Shown: in pieces, positions 42,785 through 53,580 of the stretch | Numbering within the stretch: position 1 is the stretch's first letter | Layout of the letters: each line of letters opens with the position of its first letter | From: Amycolatopsis pretoriensis | Lineage (GTDB): Bacteria; Actinomycetota; Actinomycetes; Mycobacteriales; Pseudonocardiaceae | Reading direction: 5' to 3' | DNA: 64,000 bases | NCBI RefSeq assembly: GCF_900107925.1 | Contig: NZ_FNUJ01000020.1 | Coordinates: 1 to 64,000, forward strand | Made by a program: the position numbers and the translations under genes | The notes under the pieces: model-generated | What the model was told of the DNA's origin: nothing | The model's database searches: none | Seen by the model: only the letters and a program-made list of their open reading frames with translations

Positions 42785-44137
42785 GTGCCGACCCCACCGA
42801 CCACCGAGGAGACCCCGCGCAAGCGGGACAAGACCCACTTCCTGTACCTGGCCGTGATCGTCGCGGTCGCGCTCGGGATCCTGGTGGGCTTCCTCTTCCC
42901 GGGCTTCGCCAAGGGCCTCAAGCCCCTCGGCGACGGCTTCGTCAACCTGATCAAGATGATGATCACGCCGATCATCTTCTGCACCATCGTCATCGGCGTC
43001 GGCTCGGTCGCGAAAGCGGCCAAGGTCGGCAAAGTCGGTCTGATGGCGTTGTTCTACTTCATCATCATGTCGACCTTCGCCCTGGCGATCGGCCTGGTCG
43101 TCGGCAACATCCTGCACCCGGGCACCGGCCTGCACCTCAACCCGGCCGACGTGAAGAGCGTCCAGAAGTCCGCCGGCGGCGCCGAAGGCCCGGTCGACTT
43201 CCTGCTCGGCATCATCCCCAAGACCCTCGTCTCCGCCTTCACCGAAGGCGAGGTCCTGCAGACGCTGCTGGTCGCGCTGCTCATCGGGTTCGCCCTGCAG
43301 AAGCTGGGCCCGAAGGGCGCCCCGATCCTGCGCGGTATCGAGCACATCCAGCGCCTGGTGTTCCGCGTCCTCGCGATGATCATGTGGGCCGCCCCGATCG
43401 GCGCGTTCGGCGCCATCGCCGCGGTGGTCGGCGCGACCGGGTGGGCGGCGTTGAAGAGCCTCGCCGTCATCATGGTCGGGTTCTACGCGACCTGCCTGGT
43501 GTTCGTGTTCGTGATCCTCGGGATCGTGCTGTGGCTCGGCGCCCGCGTCTTCATCTGGAACCTGCTGCGCTACCTCGGCCGCGAGTTCCTGCTGATCCTC
43601 TCGACGTCGTCGTCGGAGTCGGCGCTGCCGCGGCTGATCGCGAAGATGGAGCACGTCGGCGTCAGCAAGTCCGTCGTCGGCATCACGGTGCCCACCGGGT
43701 ACTCGTTCAACCTGGACGGCACCGCGATCTACCTGACCATGGCGACGCTGTTCATCGCCGCCGCCCAGGACGAACCGCTGTCGATCGGTTCGCAGATCGG
43801 CCTGCTGGTCTTCATGATCATCGCGTCCAAGGGTGCGGCGGGTGTCAGCGGGTCGGGCATCGCGACCCTGGCGAGCGGCCTGCAGTCGCACCGGCCGGAA
43901 CTGGTCAACGGCGTCGGCTTCATCCTCGGCATCGACCGGTTCATGTCGGAGGCCCGCGCGCTGACGAACTTCGCCGGCAACGCCGTCGCGACCGTCCTCA
44001 TCGGAAACTGGACGAAGGAGTTCGACCGCGAGAAGGCGCAACGCGTCTTCGCCGGCCAGGAACCGTTCGACGAGGCGACGATGCTCGACGAGCACAGCCA
44101 CGCGGCCGGGACCGACGACCTGGAACCCGCCAGGTAA
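42785..44137 (+). CDS. dctA: C4-dicarboxylate:cation symporter
   Basis: This 450-aa DAACS-family transporter imports succinate, fumarate or malate with protons or sodium. Family marks are IKMMITPIIFCTIVIGVGSV, LSTSSSESALPRLIAKME (serine-rich hairpin), VPTGYSFNLDGTAIYLTMAT and GIDRFMSEARALTNFAGNAVATV. GTG 42785 follows GGAGG by six bases; in-frame starts further upstream (42716) lack a site. It is divergent from the CitAB/DcuSR-like pair, which probably induces it. Confidence 0.94.
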   Translation: MPTPPTTEETPRKRDKTHFLYLAVIVAVALGILVGFLFPGFAKGLKPLGDGFVNLIKMMITPIIFCTIVIGVGSVAKAAKVGKVGLMALFYFIIMSTFALAIGLVVGNILHPGTGLHLNPADVKSVQKSAGGAEGPVDFLLGIIPKTLVSAFTEGEVLQTLLVALLIGFALQKLGPKGAPILRGIEHIQRLVFRVLAMIMWAAPIGAFGAIAAVVGATGWAALKSLAVIMVGFYATCLVFVFVILGIVLWLGARVFIWNLLRYLGREFLLILSTSSSESALPRLIAKMEHVGVSKSVVGITVPTGYSFNLDGTAIYLTMATLFIAAAQDEPLSIGSQIGLLVFMIIASKGAAGVSGSGIATLASGLQSHRPELVNGVGFILGIDRFMSEARALTNFAGNAVATVLIGNWTKEFDREKAQRVFAGQEPFDEATMLDEHSHAAGTDDLEPAR

Positions 44138-44183
44138 CACCGAAGGCGTTCGTGCTCACTGCCCCCGCTGAGCACGAGCCACG

Positions 44184-44227
44184 ACGGGCCGCTGTGCGAG
44201 TCTCCCCGACCTCGCGCAGCGGCCCGT
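44184..44227 (+). terminator. dctA terminator hairpin
   Basis: A 17-bp stem with one G-U pair (44184-44200 with 44211-44227, the core GGGCCGCTG pairing with CAGCGGCCC) encloses a 10-base loop. It follows the dctA stop by 47 bases and ends in TTCC. Confidence 0.85.
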
Positions 44228-44233
44228 TTCCAC

Positions 44234-44273
44234 GCCGAGAGCGGCACTTTCACGTGAAAGTGCCGCTCTCGGC
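44234..44273. repeat. 40-bp perfect palindrome
   Basis: The two 20-base arms are exact reverse complements with no spacer: GCCGAGAGCGGCACTTTCAC (44234-44253) and its complement (44254-44273). It fills the space between the dctA hairpin and the stop codon of the convergent hxlR-type gene. It may act as that gene's terminator. Its form also fits a dispersed palindromic element; copy number elsewhere cannot be tested here. Confidence 0.85.
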
Positions 44274-44276
44274 GGT

Positions 44277-44672
44277 TCAGACGGCGGCGTCGTAGGCGAC
44301 GCGCGCCGCCGCGATGTCCTCGCGGTGCTGCTCCGCCCAGCCGAGCAGACCGCTCAGCGACTGGTACAGCTCCTTCGCCATCGCCGTGGCTTCGTACTCC
44401 ACGCGCGGCGGGACGGTCGGGTAGATCGTGCGCTCCAGGAGCCCGTCGCGTTCGAGGTTGCGCAACGTCAGGGTCAGCATGCGGCGGCTGATCCCGTTGA
44501 CCGCGCGTTCCAGCTCGGTGAACCGCACCGGACCCCGGATGGCCTCCAGCAGGATGCCGATCGCCCACTTGCCGCTGATCCGGTTGATGACCTCGAGCAC
44601 CGTGCAGACGTCGAGTTTCTCCGGGTCGATCTCGGTGACCTGGACGGGTACACCGATGTTCCCCTGGGACAT
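44277..44672 (-). CDS. HxlR family regulator
   Basis: This 131-aa one-domain winged-helix regulator has the HxlR pattern: a cysteine near the N terminus (LDVCTVLEVINRISGKWAIGILLEAIRGPVRFTELERAVNGISRRMLTLTLRNLERDGLLERTIYPTVPPRVEYEAT). Such proteins often sense oxidants, aldehydes or drugs. ATG 44672 follows GGAGG. It is divergent from a DHA2 drug efflux gene with a palindrome between them, so it most likely represses that gene. Confidence 0.93.
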   Translation of the reverse strand: MSQGNIGVPVQVTEIDPEKLDVCTVLEVINRISGKWAIGILLEAIRGPVRFTELERAVNGISRRMLTLTLRNLERDGLLERTIYPTVPPRVEYEATAMAKELYQSLSGLLGWAEQHREDIAAARVAYDAAV

Positions 44673-44713
44673 GGAAGTGCCTCCTTACGCGCGCCCCCAT
44701 AGTCACACATGAT

Positions 44714-44736
44714 GGGCACTGTTACAAGAAGTGCCC
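44714..44736. promoter_or_regulatory. candidate HxlR operator
   Basis: The inverted repeat GGGCACT (44714-44720) / AGTGCCC (44730-44736) with a 9-base spacer lies midway between the divergent hxlR-type and efflux genes. Position and symmetry fit the operator of the regulator; the binding itself is inference. Confidence 0.6.
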
Positions 44737-44777
44737 TGGCAACGACCAGGGGGAACGCTCGACTGGAGGGGCCTGCC

Positions 44778-46223
44778 ATGGCCGAGAACCATCCCATCCG
44801 CTCCCGCGGCCTCGCCCTGGCGGTGCTGTGCGCCGCGTCGCTGATGGTCGTGCTGGACAGCAGCATCGTCGCGGTGGCGCTGCCCGCGATCCAGGCCGAC
44901 CTGGGGTTCACCCCCGCCGGCCTCGCCTGGGTCGTCACGGCGTACCTGGTCGCGTTCGGCGGCCTGCTCCTGATCTCCGGCCGGCTCGGCGACCTGCTCG
45001 GCCGGCGCCGCGTCTTTCTCGGCGGCTTGAGCCTGTTCACGCTGGCTTCGCTGGTCGCGGGCCTCGCTTCGGACGCGGGCGTGCTGGTGGCCGCTCGATT
45101 CGCCCAGGGCGTCGGCGGGGCGCTCGCGTCGGCCGTCGTGCTCGGCATGATCGTGACGATGTACCCCGAGCCGCGGGCCCGGGCGAAGGCGATCGGCGTC
45201 TACAGCTTCACGCAGGCCGCGGGCGCGTCGATCGGCCTCATCGCGGGCGGCGCGCTGACGCAGGCGCTGAGCTGGCACTGGACGTTCTACATCAACCTGC
45301 CGATCGGCGTGGTGGCGCTGGTGCCGGCGGTCCGGGTGGTCGCGCCGGACCGCGGCACGGGTCTGCGGGCCGGCCTGGACGTCCTCGGCGCGGTGCTGGT
45401 CACCGCGGCCGTGATGCTGGGCGTGTACGCGATTTCGTCGTCCGCGTGGGGCGCCTTGGCCGCCGCTTCGGTGTTGCTGGCGGCGTTCGTGGTGCGCCAG
45501 GCGAAGGCGCGCACGCCGCTGCTGCCGCTGCGGCTGTTCCGGGTCCGCGCGGTCGCCGGCGCGAACGTCGTGATGGTGCTGATGGTCGCCGGGATGCTGG
45601 GCTTCCAGTTCGTGACGGCGTTGTACCTGCAGCAGGTGCTGGGCCTCGACGCGCTGCGCACCGGCGTCGCGTTCCTGCCGGTGCCGGTGGTGATCGCGGT
45701 GGCGTCGCTGGGCTTCGCGGACAAGCTGGCGACGCGGTTCGGGCCGCGGACGGTGCTGCTGTCCGGCCTGGGCCTGGTGATCGTGGGCTTGCTGCTGCTG
45801 ACGCAGGTCGGCGACGGCTACTTCACCGGCGTGCTGCCGCCGCTGCTGCTGATGGGTCTCGGCGCGGGCGCGGCGATCCCGGCGCTGATGGGACTGGCGA
45901 TGTCGGACGTCCCGGCCGGGGACGCGGGGGTGGCGTCCGGGCTGATCAACACCACGCAGCAGGTGGGCGCGGCGATCGGCACGGCGGTGCTGGCTTCGGT
46001 GGCCGCGTCCCGCACGGCGGGCCTGTCCGGTGTGGACCACCGCGAGGCCTTGGCGGCGGGGTTCCGGCTGGCGTACGGGGTGAGCGCGGGCTTCCTGGTG
46101 ACGGCGGTGGCGCTGGGCGGCCTGGTATTGGCGCGCCGCCAGCGCCCCAATGTGGCCTTGGTTGCGTCAGACGCACCGAAGGCCACATTGGGGCGCTTGG
46201 AGCCGGAGTGTCAGGCCAGGTAG
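44778..46223 (+). CDS. MFS drug efflux transporter, DHA2 (14-TMS) family
   Basis: This 481-aa proton-driven exporter resembles EmrB/QacA: motif VVLDSSIVAVALPAIQADLGF in span 1, GRLGDLLGRRRVFLGGL in the first loop, and a 14-span profile. The ATG at 44778 follows GGAGGGG; upstream in-frame starts lie in the promoter. The last 30 codons are odd: residues after LARR are encoded by an inverted repeat (46141-46197) that looks like an intergenic hairpin, so the natural stop seems lost. The 3' end overlaps the convergent gene by 13 bp. Probably controlled by the divergent HxlR protein. Confidence 0.92.
   Translation: MAENHPIRSRGLALAVLCAASLMVVLDSSIVAVALPAIQADLGFTPAGLAWVVTAYLVAFGGLLLISGRLGDLLGRRRVFLGGLSLFTLASLVAGLASDAGVLVAARFAQGVGGALASAVVLGMIVTMYPEPRARAKAIGVYSFTQAAGASIGLIAGGALTQALSWHWTFYINLPIGVVALVPAVRVVAPDRGTGLRAGLDVLGAVLVTAAVMLGVYAISSSAWGALAAASVLLAAFVVRQAKARTPLLPLRLFRVRAVAGANVVMVLMVAGMLGFQFVTALYLQQVLGLDALRTGVAFLPVPVVIAVASLGFADKLATRFGPRTVLLSGLGLVIVGLLLLTQVGDGYFTGVLPPLLLMGLGAGAAIPALMGLAMSDVPAGDAGVASGLINTTQQVGAAIGTAVLASVAASRTAGLSGVDHREALAAGFRLAYGVSAGFLVTAVALGGLVLARRQRPNVALVASDAPKATLGRLEPECQAR
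46141..46197. repeat. 19-bp inverted repeat inside the efflux gene 3' end
   Basis: The arms AGCGCCCCAATGTGGCCTT (46141-46159) and AAGGCCACATTGGGGCGCT (46179-46197) are perfect complements with a 19-base loop that itself holds a TGCGT/ACGCA hairpin. It lies within the final codons of the efflux gene and just past the convergent SRPBCC stop, where a terminator would be expected. Confidence 0.9.
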
Positions 46224-46654
46224 GCCGACAGGCCACGGTGGCCCCGCCGCATCATCAGCGCGTGGTTCGCGCGGAAGAGCGGCCGGGCCACCGCGTCGAG
46301 CCGCCGCAGCAGCTCCTTGCGAGCCTGGACTTCCTGGGTGATCTGCAGGAGCGTGCCCGCGCCCGCCGCGCGGACCGCTCCCGCCAGCACCCCGTCCAGG
46401 TCGCCGCTCAACCGGACCCGCAGCAAGCCGGCCCGTTCGTCCTGGTGGTCCCGGTGCATCCGGACCACCAGGCGGAACGGCAGCCGGGACCGGCAGATCA
46501 GCTCGGCGGTGTCGTCGTCCACCCGGCGCACCGCGCGGACGTCCGACCACCACCGCGGGTAGCCGGCGAGGTCGGTGACCGCGCCGAACACCCGCTCGGG
46601 CGCGGTACCGGGCAGCAGCCACGTGCTGCTGAACCGGTAGCGCGCGCCCGTCAC
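46211..46654 (-). CDS. SRPBCC family protein
   Basis: This 147-aa protein has the polyketide-cyclase/dehydrase-like SRPBCC pattern: FSSTWLLPGTAPERVFGAVTDLAGYPRWWSDVRAVRRVDD at the N terminus and a long C-terminal helix (LLRRLDAVARPLFRANHALMMRRG). No ligand can be named. GTG 46654 lies one base after the anti-sigma stop, so it is the last gene of the ECF operon. Confidence 0.85.
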   Translation of the reverse strand: MTGARYRFSSTWLLPGTAPERVFGAVTDLAGYPRWWSDVRAVRRVDDDTAELICRSRLPFRLVVRMHRDHQDERAGLLRVRLSGDLDGVLAGAVRAAGAGTLLQITQEVQARKELLRRLDAVARPLFRANHALMMRRGHRGLSAYLA

Positions 46655-46655
46655 G

Positions 46656-47378
46656 TCACACCTGGGCCGAGACCAGCTTCCGGCCGTCCACCGTGACGAT
46701 GTCGACCGACTTGACGTCGTCGGGCGCGACCAAAGCGGAACCGTCGAGCGAGAAGCCCGAACTCTCCCACTTCTCGGACACCTTCCAGCTGCCGGCGGTG
46801 ACCGCCTGGCCTTCCTTCGTGACGACCTGCAGCAGGCACTGTTCCCCGGCCTTTACGCCCTTCACGGCGACGTTGACCTTGACCCAACCGGCGAACGGGC
46901 TCACCGAAGCGGCCAGCTGCACGCCGCTCGTCGGATCCCGGCCTTCGATGGTCTTCGTTCCCGGTGGCGCGTCCGGCGCGGGGGCCGGCGCGGCGATGCT
47001 CGTGTCGGCCGTCTGCCGGCCGACCAGGACCCCGCCGCCGAGCGCCGCCACGACCAGCACGGCCGCCGCGACCAGGGCCAGGCCCCGGCGTGACGTCGAA
47101 CGGCCCGAGGAGCGGGCCGGCAGTGCTTCTTCTTCGTCGCGCACCCGCCGCAGCGTCTTCTGCAGCAGCAGGTCCCCGCCCTCGGGCGGCCCGTCGAGGA
47201 ACGCCTCGGGCGGTACCTCGTCGAGCGACTCGCGCAGGGCGACGAGCTCGTTCAGGTCGAACCGGCACTGCGCGCAGGTCTGCAGGTGCCGCCGCTCGAA
47301 GTCGGCCGCCTCCCCGGGATCGAGCGCGCCGAGGGCGTACGCGCCGAGCTGCGTGTGACTCTCGTCGACCGAGTTCAT
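46656..47378 (-). CDS. anti-sigma factor (RskA-like)
   Basis: This 240-aa membrane protein has an N-terminal zinc-binding anti-sigma domain (residues 1-50: H in FERRHLQTCAQCRFDL, giving the HxxxCxxC motif). A single transmembrane helix (about 98-118) follows, then an extracytoplasmic RskA-type C-terminal domain (VQLAASVSPFAGWVKVNVAVKG and so on). It should hold the neighbouring sigma factor inactive until cleaved by regulated proteolysis. ATG 47378 overlaps the sigma stop by 4 bp. Confidence 0.93.
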   Translation of the reverse strand: MNSVDESHTQLGAYALGALDPGEAADFERRHLQTCAQCRFDLNELVALRESLDEVPPEAFLDGPPEGGDLLLQKTLRRVRDEEEALPARSSGRSTSRRGLALVAAAVLVVAALGGGVLVGRQTADTSIAAPAPAPDAPPGTKTIEGRDPTSGVQLAASVSPFAGWVKVNVAVKGVKAGEQCLLQVVTKEGQAVTAGSWKVSEKWESSGFSLDGSALVAPDDVKSVDIVTVDGRKLVSAQV

Positions 47379-47926
47379 CGCGCCACCTCCGTTCCACTCG
47401 ATATCATCGCTGCTCTCAGCGCTCTCAGTGCGTAATAAGACCTTGATTTCACGGTACCCGGTGCGACGCCCAGTGTTCTCGCCGCTTCGGCCACCGTCCG
47501 TCCCCGGTAGTAGATCTCCACCAGGACCTCTCGGTGTTCGTTCGAAAGGCCGTCCATCGCGCCGAGCACCGTCATCGAGTCGACCACGCCCTGGGCGTGA
47601 TCGCGTTCGACGGCCGGTGTCGGCACGCCTTCGGCCGGTTCGGCCACCTCTTGGGGCCGCGCCGCCCGGGCACGCGCCCGGTCGGTGACCAGGTTGCGCG
47701 CGACGGTCAGCAACCAGCCGCGCACCGAGCCCTTCCCGTCGTTCTGCAAGTCGTCGGCGTGTTTCCACGCGCGGACCAGTGTCTCCTGGACCACGTCCTC
47801 GGCCGCCGCCCGATCACCGGTCAGCCTCGTCGCGTAGGCCAGCAGGCTCCGGCCGTGTTCGGCGTACAGCTGCCGAATCAAGTCCTCGCCCTTGGCCTTC
47901 TTAGGCCGCCTGCCTCCTATGGCCAC
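47375..47926 (-). CDS. ECF RNA polymerase sigma factor (SigK/ECF19-like)
   Basis: This 183-aa group 4 sigma factor has region 2 (LYAEHGRSLLAYATRLTGDRAAAEDVVQETLVRAWKHAD) and region 4 (LSNEHREVLVEIYYRGRTVAEAARTLGVAPGTVKSRSYYALRALR). The pattern and the linked RskA-like protein suggest the SigK/SigL (ECF19) group. I chose GTG 47926 because GGGAGGA lies upstream and homologues start near the GGRRPKKAK segment; ATG 48028 would add 34 residues. A SigK-type promoter precedes the lipoprotein gene upstream, which suggests autoregulation. Confidence 0.93.
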   Translation of the reverse strand: MAIGGRRPKKAKGEDLIRQLYAEHGRSLLAYATRLTGDRAAAEDVVQETLVRAWKHADDLQNDGKGSVRGWLLTVARNLVTDRARARAARPQEVAEPAEGVPTPAVERDHAQGVVDSMTVLGAMDGLSNEHREVLVEIYYRGRTVAEAARTLGVAPGTVKSRSYYALRALRAAMISSGTEVAR

Positions 47927-48071
47927 CCTCGTCCTCCCGACGGTGTTCTGAGTCGGCGAGGACAGTACTGCAACCCGCAGCGCCACCGGCGGTGCGTGCG
48001 TCGAGCGCAGCGCGACCATGGTGTTCATCGGCTGCCCGTCCTTCCTCGTTCTGCCCGGAATCCGTCGTCGG

Positions 48072-48566
48072 TCAGGACCCGGAGGCCCTGGCCGCGGTGA
48101 TCTTGCTGCCGTCGGGGGCGATCGCGAACCAGGTGCCGTTGACGCCCTGGCCGTTCGCGTCGCCCAGCGCCCGGTCGCCCGAGAACTGGTACAGCGGCCA
48201 GCCGTTGAGCGTCAGCTGCTTGCTGCCGTCCTTGCGGATCACCGTCCCGACCTGGGTCTCCTGGATGCCCTTGAGCATCGGTGTCGCCTCCCCGGCGAGC
48301 GCCGGCGGCCAGGACGACGCGCATTCGCCGTCGCAGTTGGACGTCGGCGGCTGCGAGAGGTCCTTGTCGAACCGGTAGAGCGTCCGGCCGTCGGCGTCGG
48401 TGACCACCGCGCCGAGCCCGTTGACGGAGCCGGCGGACAGCATCTTGTGCCCCGGCTGACCGTGTTCCGGCCCCTGTGCCCCGGAGGCCATGTCGCCGCA
48501 CGCCGACAACGGTGCGACGACGGCGATCGCGGCGGCGCAGAGGACGGCCGTCCGGATACGGTTCAT
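48072..48566 (-). CDS. COG4315-type lipoprotein (YxWFxxD repeats)
   Basis: This 164-aa lipoprotein has the lipobox LSAC near residue 23 and two repeat units of the secreted repeat family: GRTLYRFDKDLSQPPTSNCDGECASSWPP and SKQLTLNGWPLYQFSGD. Function is unknown; members are surface proteins sometimes under ECF control. ATG 48566 follows GAGGAGAGAAA. It lies upstream of the sigma gene on the same strand and has the ECF-like promoter in front, so it is a likely regulon member. Confidence 0.88.
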   Translation of the reverse strand: MNRIRTAVLCAAAIAVVAPLSACGDMASGAQGPEHGQPGHKMLSAGSVNGLGAVVTDADGRTLYRFDKDLSQPPTSNCDGECASSWPPALAGEATPMLKGIQETQVGTVIRKDGSKQLTLNGWPLYQFSGDRALGDANGQGVNGTWFAIAPDGSKITAARASGS

Positions 48567-48666
48567 GACGTTTCTCTCCTCGGTGAGGGCGGCACCGCCG
48601 TCCGGCGGACCTCGACACCTGGAGACACGGACGGTTGCGGAAAACGGTTCAGCGGTGTTTCGCACG

Positions 48667-48694
48667 GTTCGGTGCCGGTTCGCCGGCGGATTGG
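48667..48694 (-). promoter_or_regulatory. candidate SigK-type ECF promoter
   Basis: On the minus strand CCAATCC (48688-48694) and CCGAAC (48667-48672) are separated by 15 bases, 100 bases before the lipoprotein start. This resembles the mycobacterial SigK promoter form (CCATCC and CCGAAT) as I recall it. It would place the lipoprotein, and perhaps the sigma gene behind it, under the neighbouring sigma factor. Confidence 0.55.
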
Positions 48695-48789
48695 TGCGTC
48701 CCGGTGATCGGCACGATCTTGTCGCCGTGCGGGCGGGTTCCTAAGCTGATCACGTTCGCCCCGCCGCCCCGCTCGTCCCGGGAGCCGCC

Positions 48790-49332
48790 GTGTCCGCGAA
48801 ACCCCTCCTGTGCGTGGCACTGCTGGCCGCCGGCTGTTCGGCTGCCGCGCCGCCGCCGGCGTTCACCGCTTCGCTGACGTCACCGACCGACGTGGTGTTG
48901 ACGTGGCCGGACGACGCCGCCGGGCACCGCGTCGAGTACGCCAACGACCCGGCCGGGCCGTGGACGACGCTGCGGTTCCTGCCCGCCCACACGACGAGCT
49001 ATCACCACCCGGACCTGATCCCGGAAACACCGTTCTACTACCGGGAACAGCCGTTCACCGGCCCGGTCTCGACCGAGCTGCACGCGGTGACGTCGGGCGG
49101 CACGGTGACGTTCACGTGGACCGACCGCACGAGCGACGAAGCCGGCTTCCTGCTGGAGATCCGGCGGCCGGGCACGCCGGACTTCGACCCGGTCGAGGTG
49201 ACCGACCCGGACGCGACGACGTGCGCGCTGTCGCTGCTGCCCGGCGAGGAGCACTCGGAGTTCCGGCTCCGGGCGCTGCACTACGGCCCGCTCTCCCCGG
49301 TGGTCCACCAGACCACCGGGAAGGAGCGGTAG
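48790..49332 (+). CDS. secreted lipoprotein with fibronectin-III-like repeats
   Basis: This 180-aa protein has the lipobox LLAAGC (Cys16). Its two domains look like fibronectin type III: PPPAFTASLTSPTDVVLTWPDDAAGHRVEYAND and GGTVTFTWTDRTSDEAGFLLEIRRPG. There is no catalytic motif; a binding or scaffold role on the cell surface is plausible. GTG 48790 follows CGGGAG. It is monocistronic and convergent with uvrA (3 bases between stops). Confidence 0.75.
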   Translation: MSAKPLLCVALLAAGCSAAAPPPAFTASLTSPTDVVLTWPDDAAGHRVEYANDPAGPWTTLRFLPAHTTSYHHPDLIPETPFYYREQPFTGPVSTELHAVTSGGTVTFTWTDRTSDEAGFLLEIRRPGTPDFDPVEVTDPDATTCALSLLPGEEHSEFRLRALHYGPLSPVVHQTTGKER

Positions 49333-49335
49333 CCG

Positions 49336-52197
<2,862 letters not shown>

Positions 52198-52274
52198 GCC
52201 AGGGTCCTCTCAATGTCTTCTTCAGCTGCGGTCGCTCACCCGGTGTCAGGCTGCACGGGTGGCCGCGATCCATG

Positions 52275-53480
52275 CTACGAGCCACCACCGACAAAAACGG
52301 GTTCCGCGTCCTTGACCTGCGGTTCTTCGGGCTTTCGACGTCTGGTGAGCCACCGGTGGGCCGGGCGTTCGACCCCCGCGGTGACCGCCCAGCCGGCCAG
52401 CACGGCGGCGCCGACGACGACGGGGAGCCGCAGCCAGCCGGGGAGGCCGAGGTCGAGCAGGGCGCGGGCCAGGACGTAGCCCAGCTCCTGGTGCACCAGG
52501 TAAAGACCATACGAGATGCCCGCGAGCCAGGTGACGGCCGGGGCGATTCGCGCGAGTCCCGGGAACCGCCAGTCCGGGCCGCGGGCGGCCAGGCAGACCA
52601 GCAGGAGCAGCACGGCGAACCCGATCGTGGACGGCCAGCGCTGCGCGTCCTGCGGCAACGCGACGTGGAACGGGAAGACCTGCAGGTCCTGCGCGGCCAC
52701 GGCGGCGGTGACGAAGAGTGCGATGTGCCACGTCTTCAGCCGCCGTTGCGCCCACAGCCAGATCGCGACGCCGATGGCGAAGACGTGCAGCCGGTGCAGG
52801 CCGAGGCCGTAGTAGAACGTCTCGACGACCGGGCTCGCCGTCCCGGGCGCGAAGACGGGGAAGCGCAGCGCGAGCGGGACGAGGATCAAGGACCACAGCA
52901 GCGCGACGGTCAGCCGGTGGGTGCGCCACGACCGCGGCCACAGCAGGGCGGCGCCGGTGAAGGCCAGCAGCTGCACCGGCAGCGTCCAGTAGGAGCCGTC
53001 GAGGTAGTAGAACGTCTCGGACCGGATGCCCCACTCCTGCACCATGCCGAGGTTGGCGAGCAGGTCCAGCCAGGTCGGGATGTACCACGGCGAGGGGTTC
53101 GACGGCGGGCCCTGCGGAACGCCGAAGAGGAACCCGGTGACGCCGGGCGGGTAGGGCAGGCCGCTGAAGGAGATGGCGGCCCAGCGCGTCACGACGTAGG
53201 TCAGCAGGACGGCGACGAGGTAGGCCGGCACGAGGCGCGCGACGCGGTTCCAGAGCCACCGGCGCGGATTGCCCTTGCGGAGGCTGGCGCAAACGAAGTA
53301 GGCGGAGATCACCAGCAGGATGGCCGCGCCGAACTGCGCGGTCACCCGCACGGGGTACCCCGTCAGCTCGGGGTGCAGCAGGGCCCCCTGGTGGGTGACG
53401 TGCCCGAGGATGACGGCGAGAACGGCGACGACCCGGAGGAGGTCCCAGCTGATCCGGCGCGGCGTCGGGGAGGTGGGCAC
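52275..53480 (-). CDS. acyltransferase 3 family membrane protein
   Basis: This 401-aa integral membrane protein has about ten spans and the family start SWDLLRVVAVLAVILGHVTHQG, with the catalytic histidine in the first span (GHV). The late GISYGLYLVHQELGYVL segment is also typical. The enzymes O-acylate sugars or cell-surface glycans. The acceptor is unknown. GTG 53480. It is transcribed toward uvrA with a 77-base gap. Confidence 0.92.
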   Translation of the reverse strand: MPTSPTPRRISWDLLRVVAVLAVILGHVTHQGALLHPELTGYPVRVTAQFGAAILLVISAYFVCASLRKGNPRRWLWNRVARLVPAYLVAVLLTYVVTRWAAISFSGLPYPPGVTGFLFGVPQGPPSNPSPWYIPTWLDLLANLGMVQEWGIRSETFYYLDGSYWTLPVQLLAFTGAALLWPRSWRTHRLTVALLWSLILVPLALRFPVFAPGTASPVVETFYYGLGLHRLHVFAIGVAIWLWAQRRLKTWHIALFVTAAVAAQDLQVFPFHVALPQDAQRWPSTIGFAVLLLLVCLAARGPDWRFPGLARIAPAVTWLAGISYGLYLVHQELGYVLARALLDLGLPGWLRLPVVVGAAVLAGWAVTAGVERPAHRWLTRRRKPEEPQVKDAEPVFVGGGS

Positions 53481-53580
53481 GGTCGTCCTGAGGTCGGCTG
53501 GGCTGGGGTCGCTGTGAGCCTACGTGCCGGGGTGGGCGCGCGCTTGTGCGGGTGGAACCGGTTGGAGCGAAACGACTACC

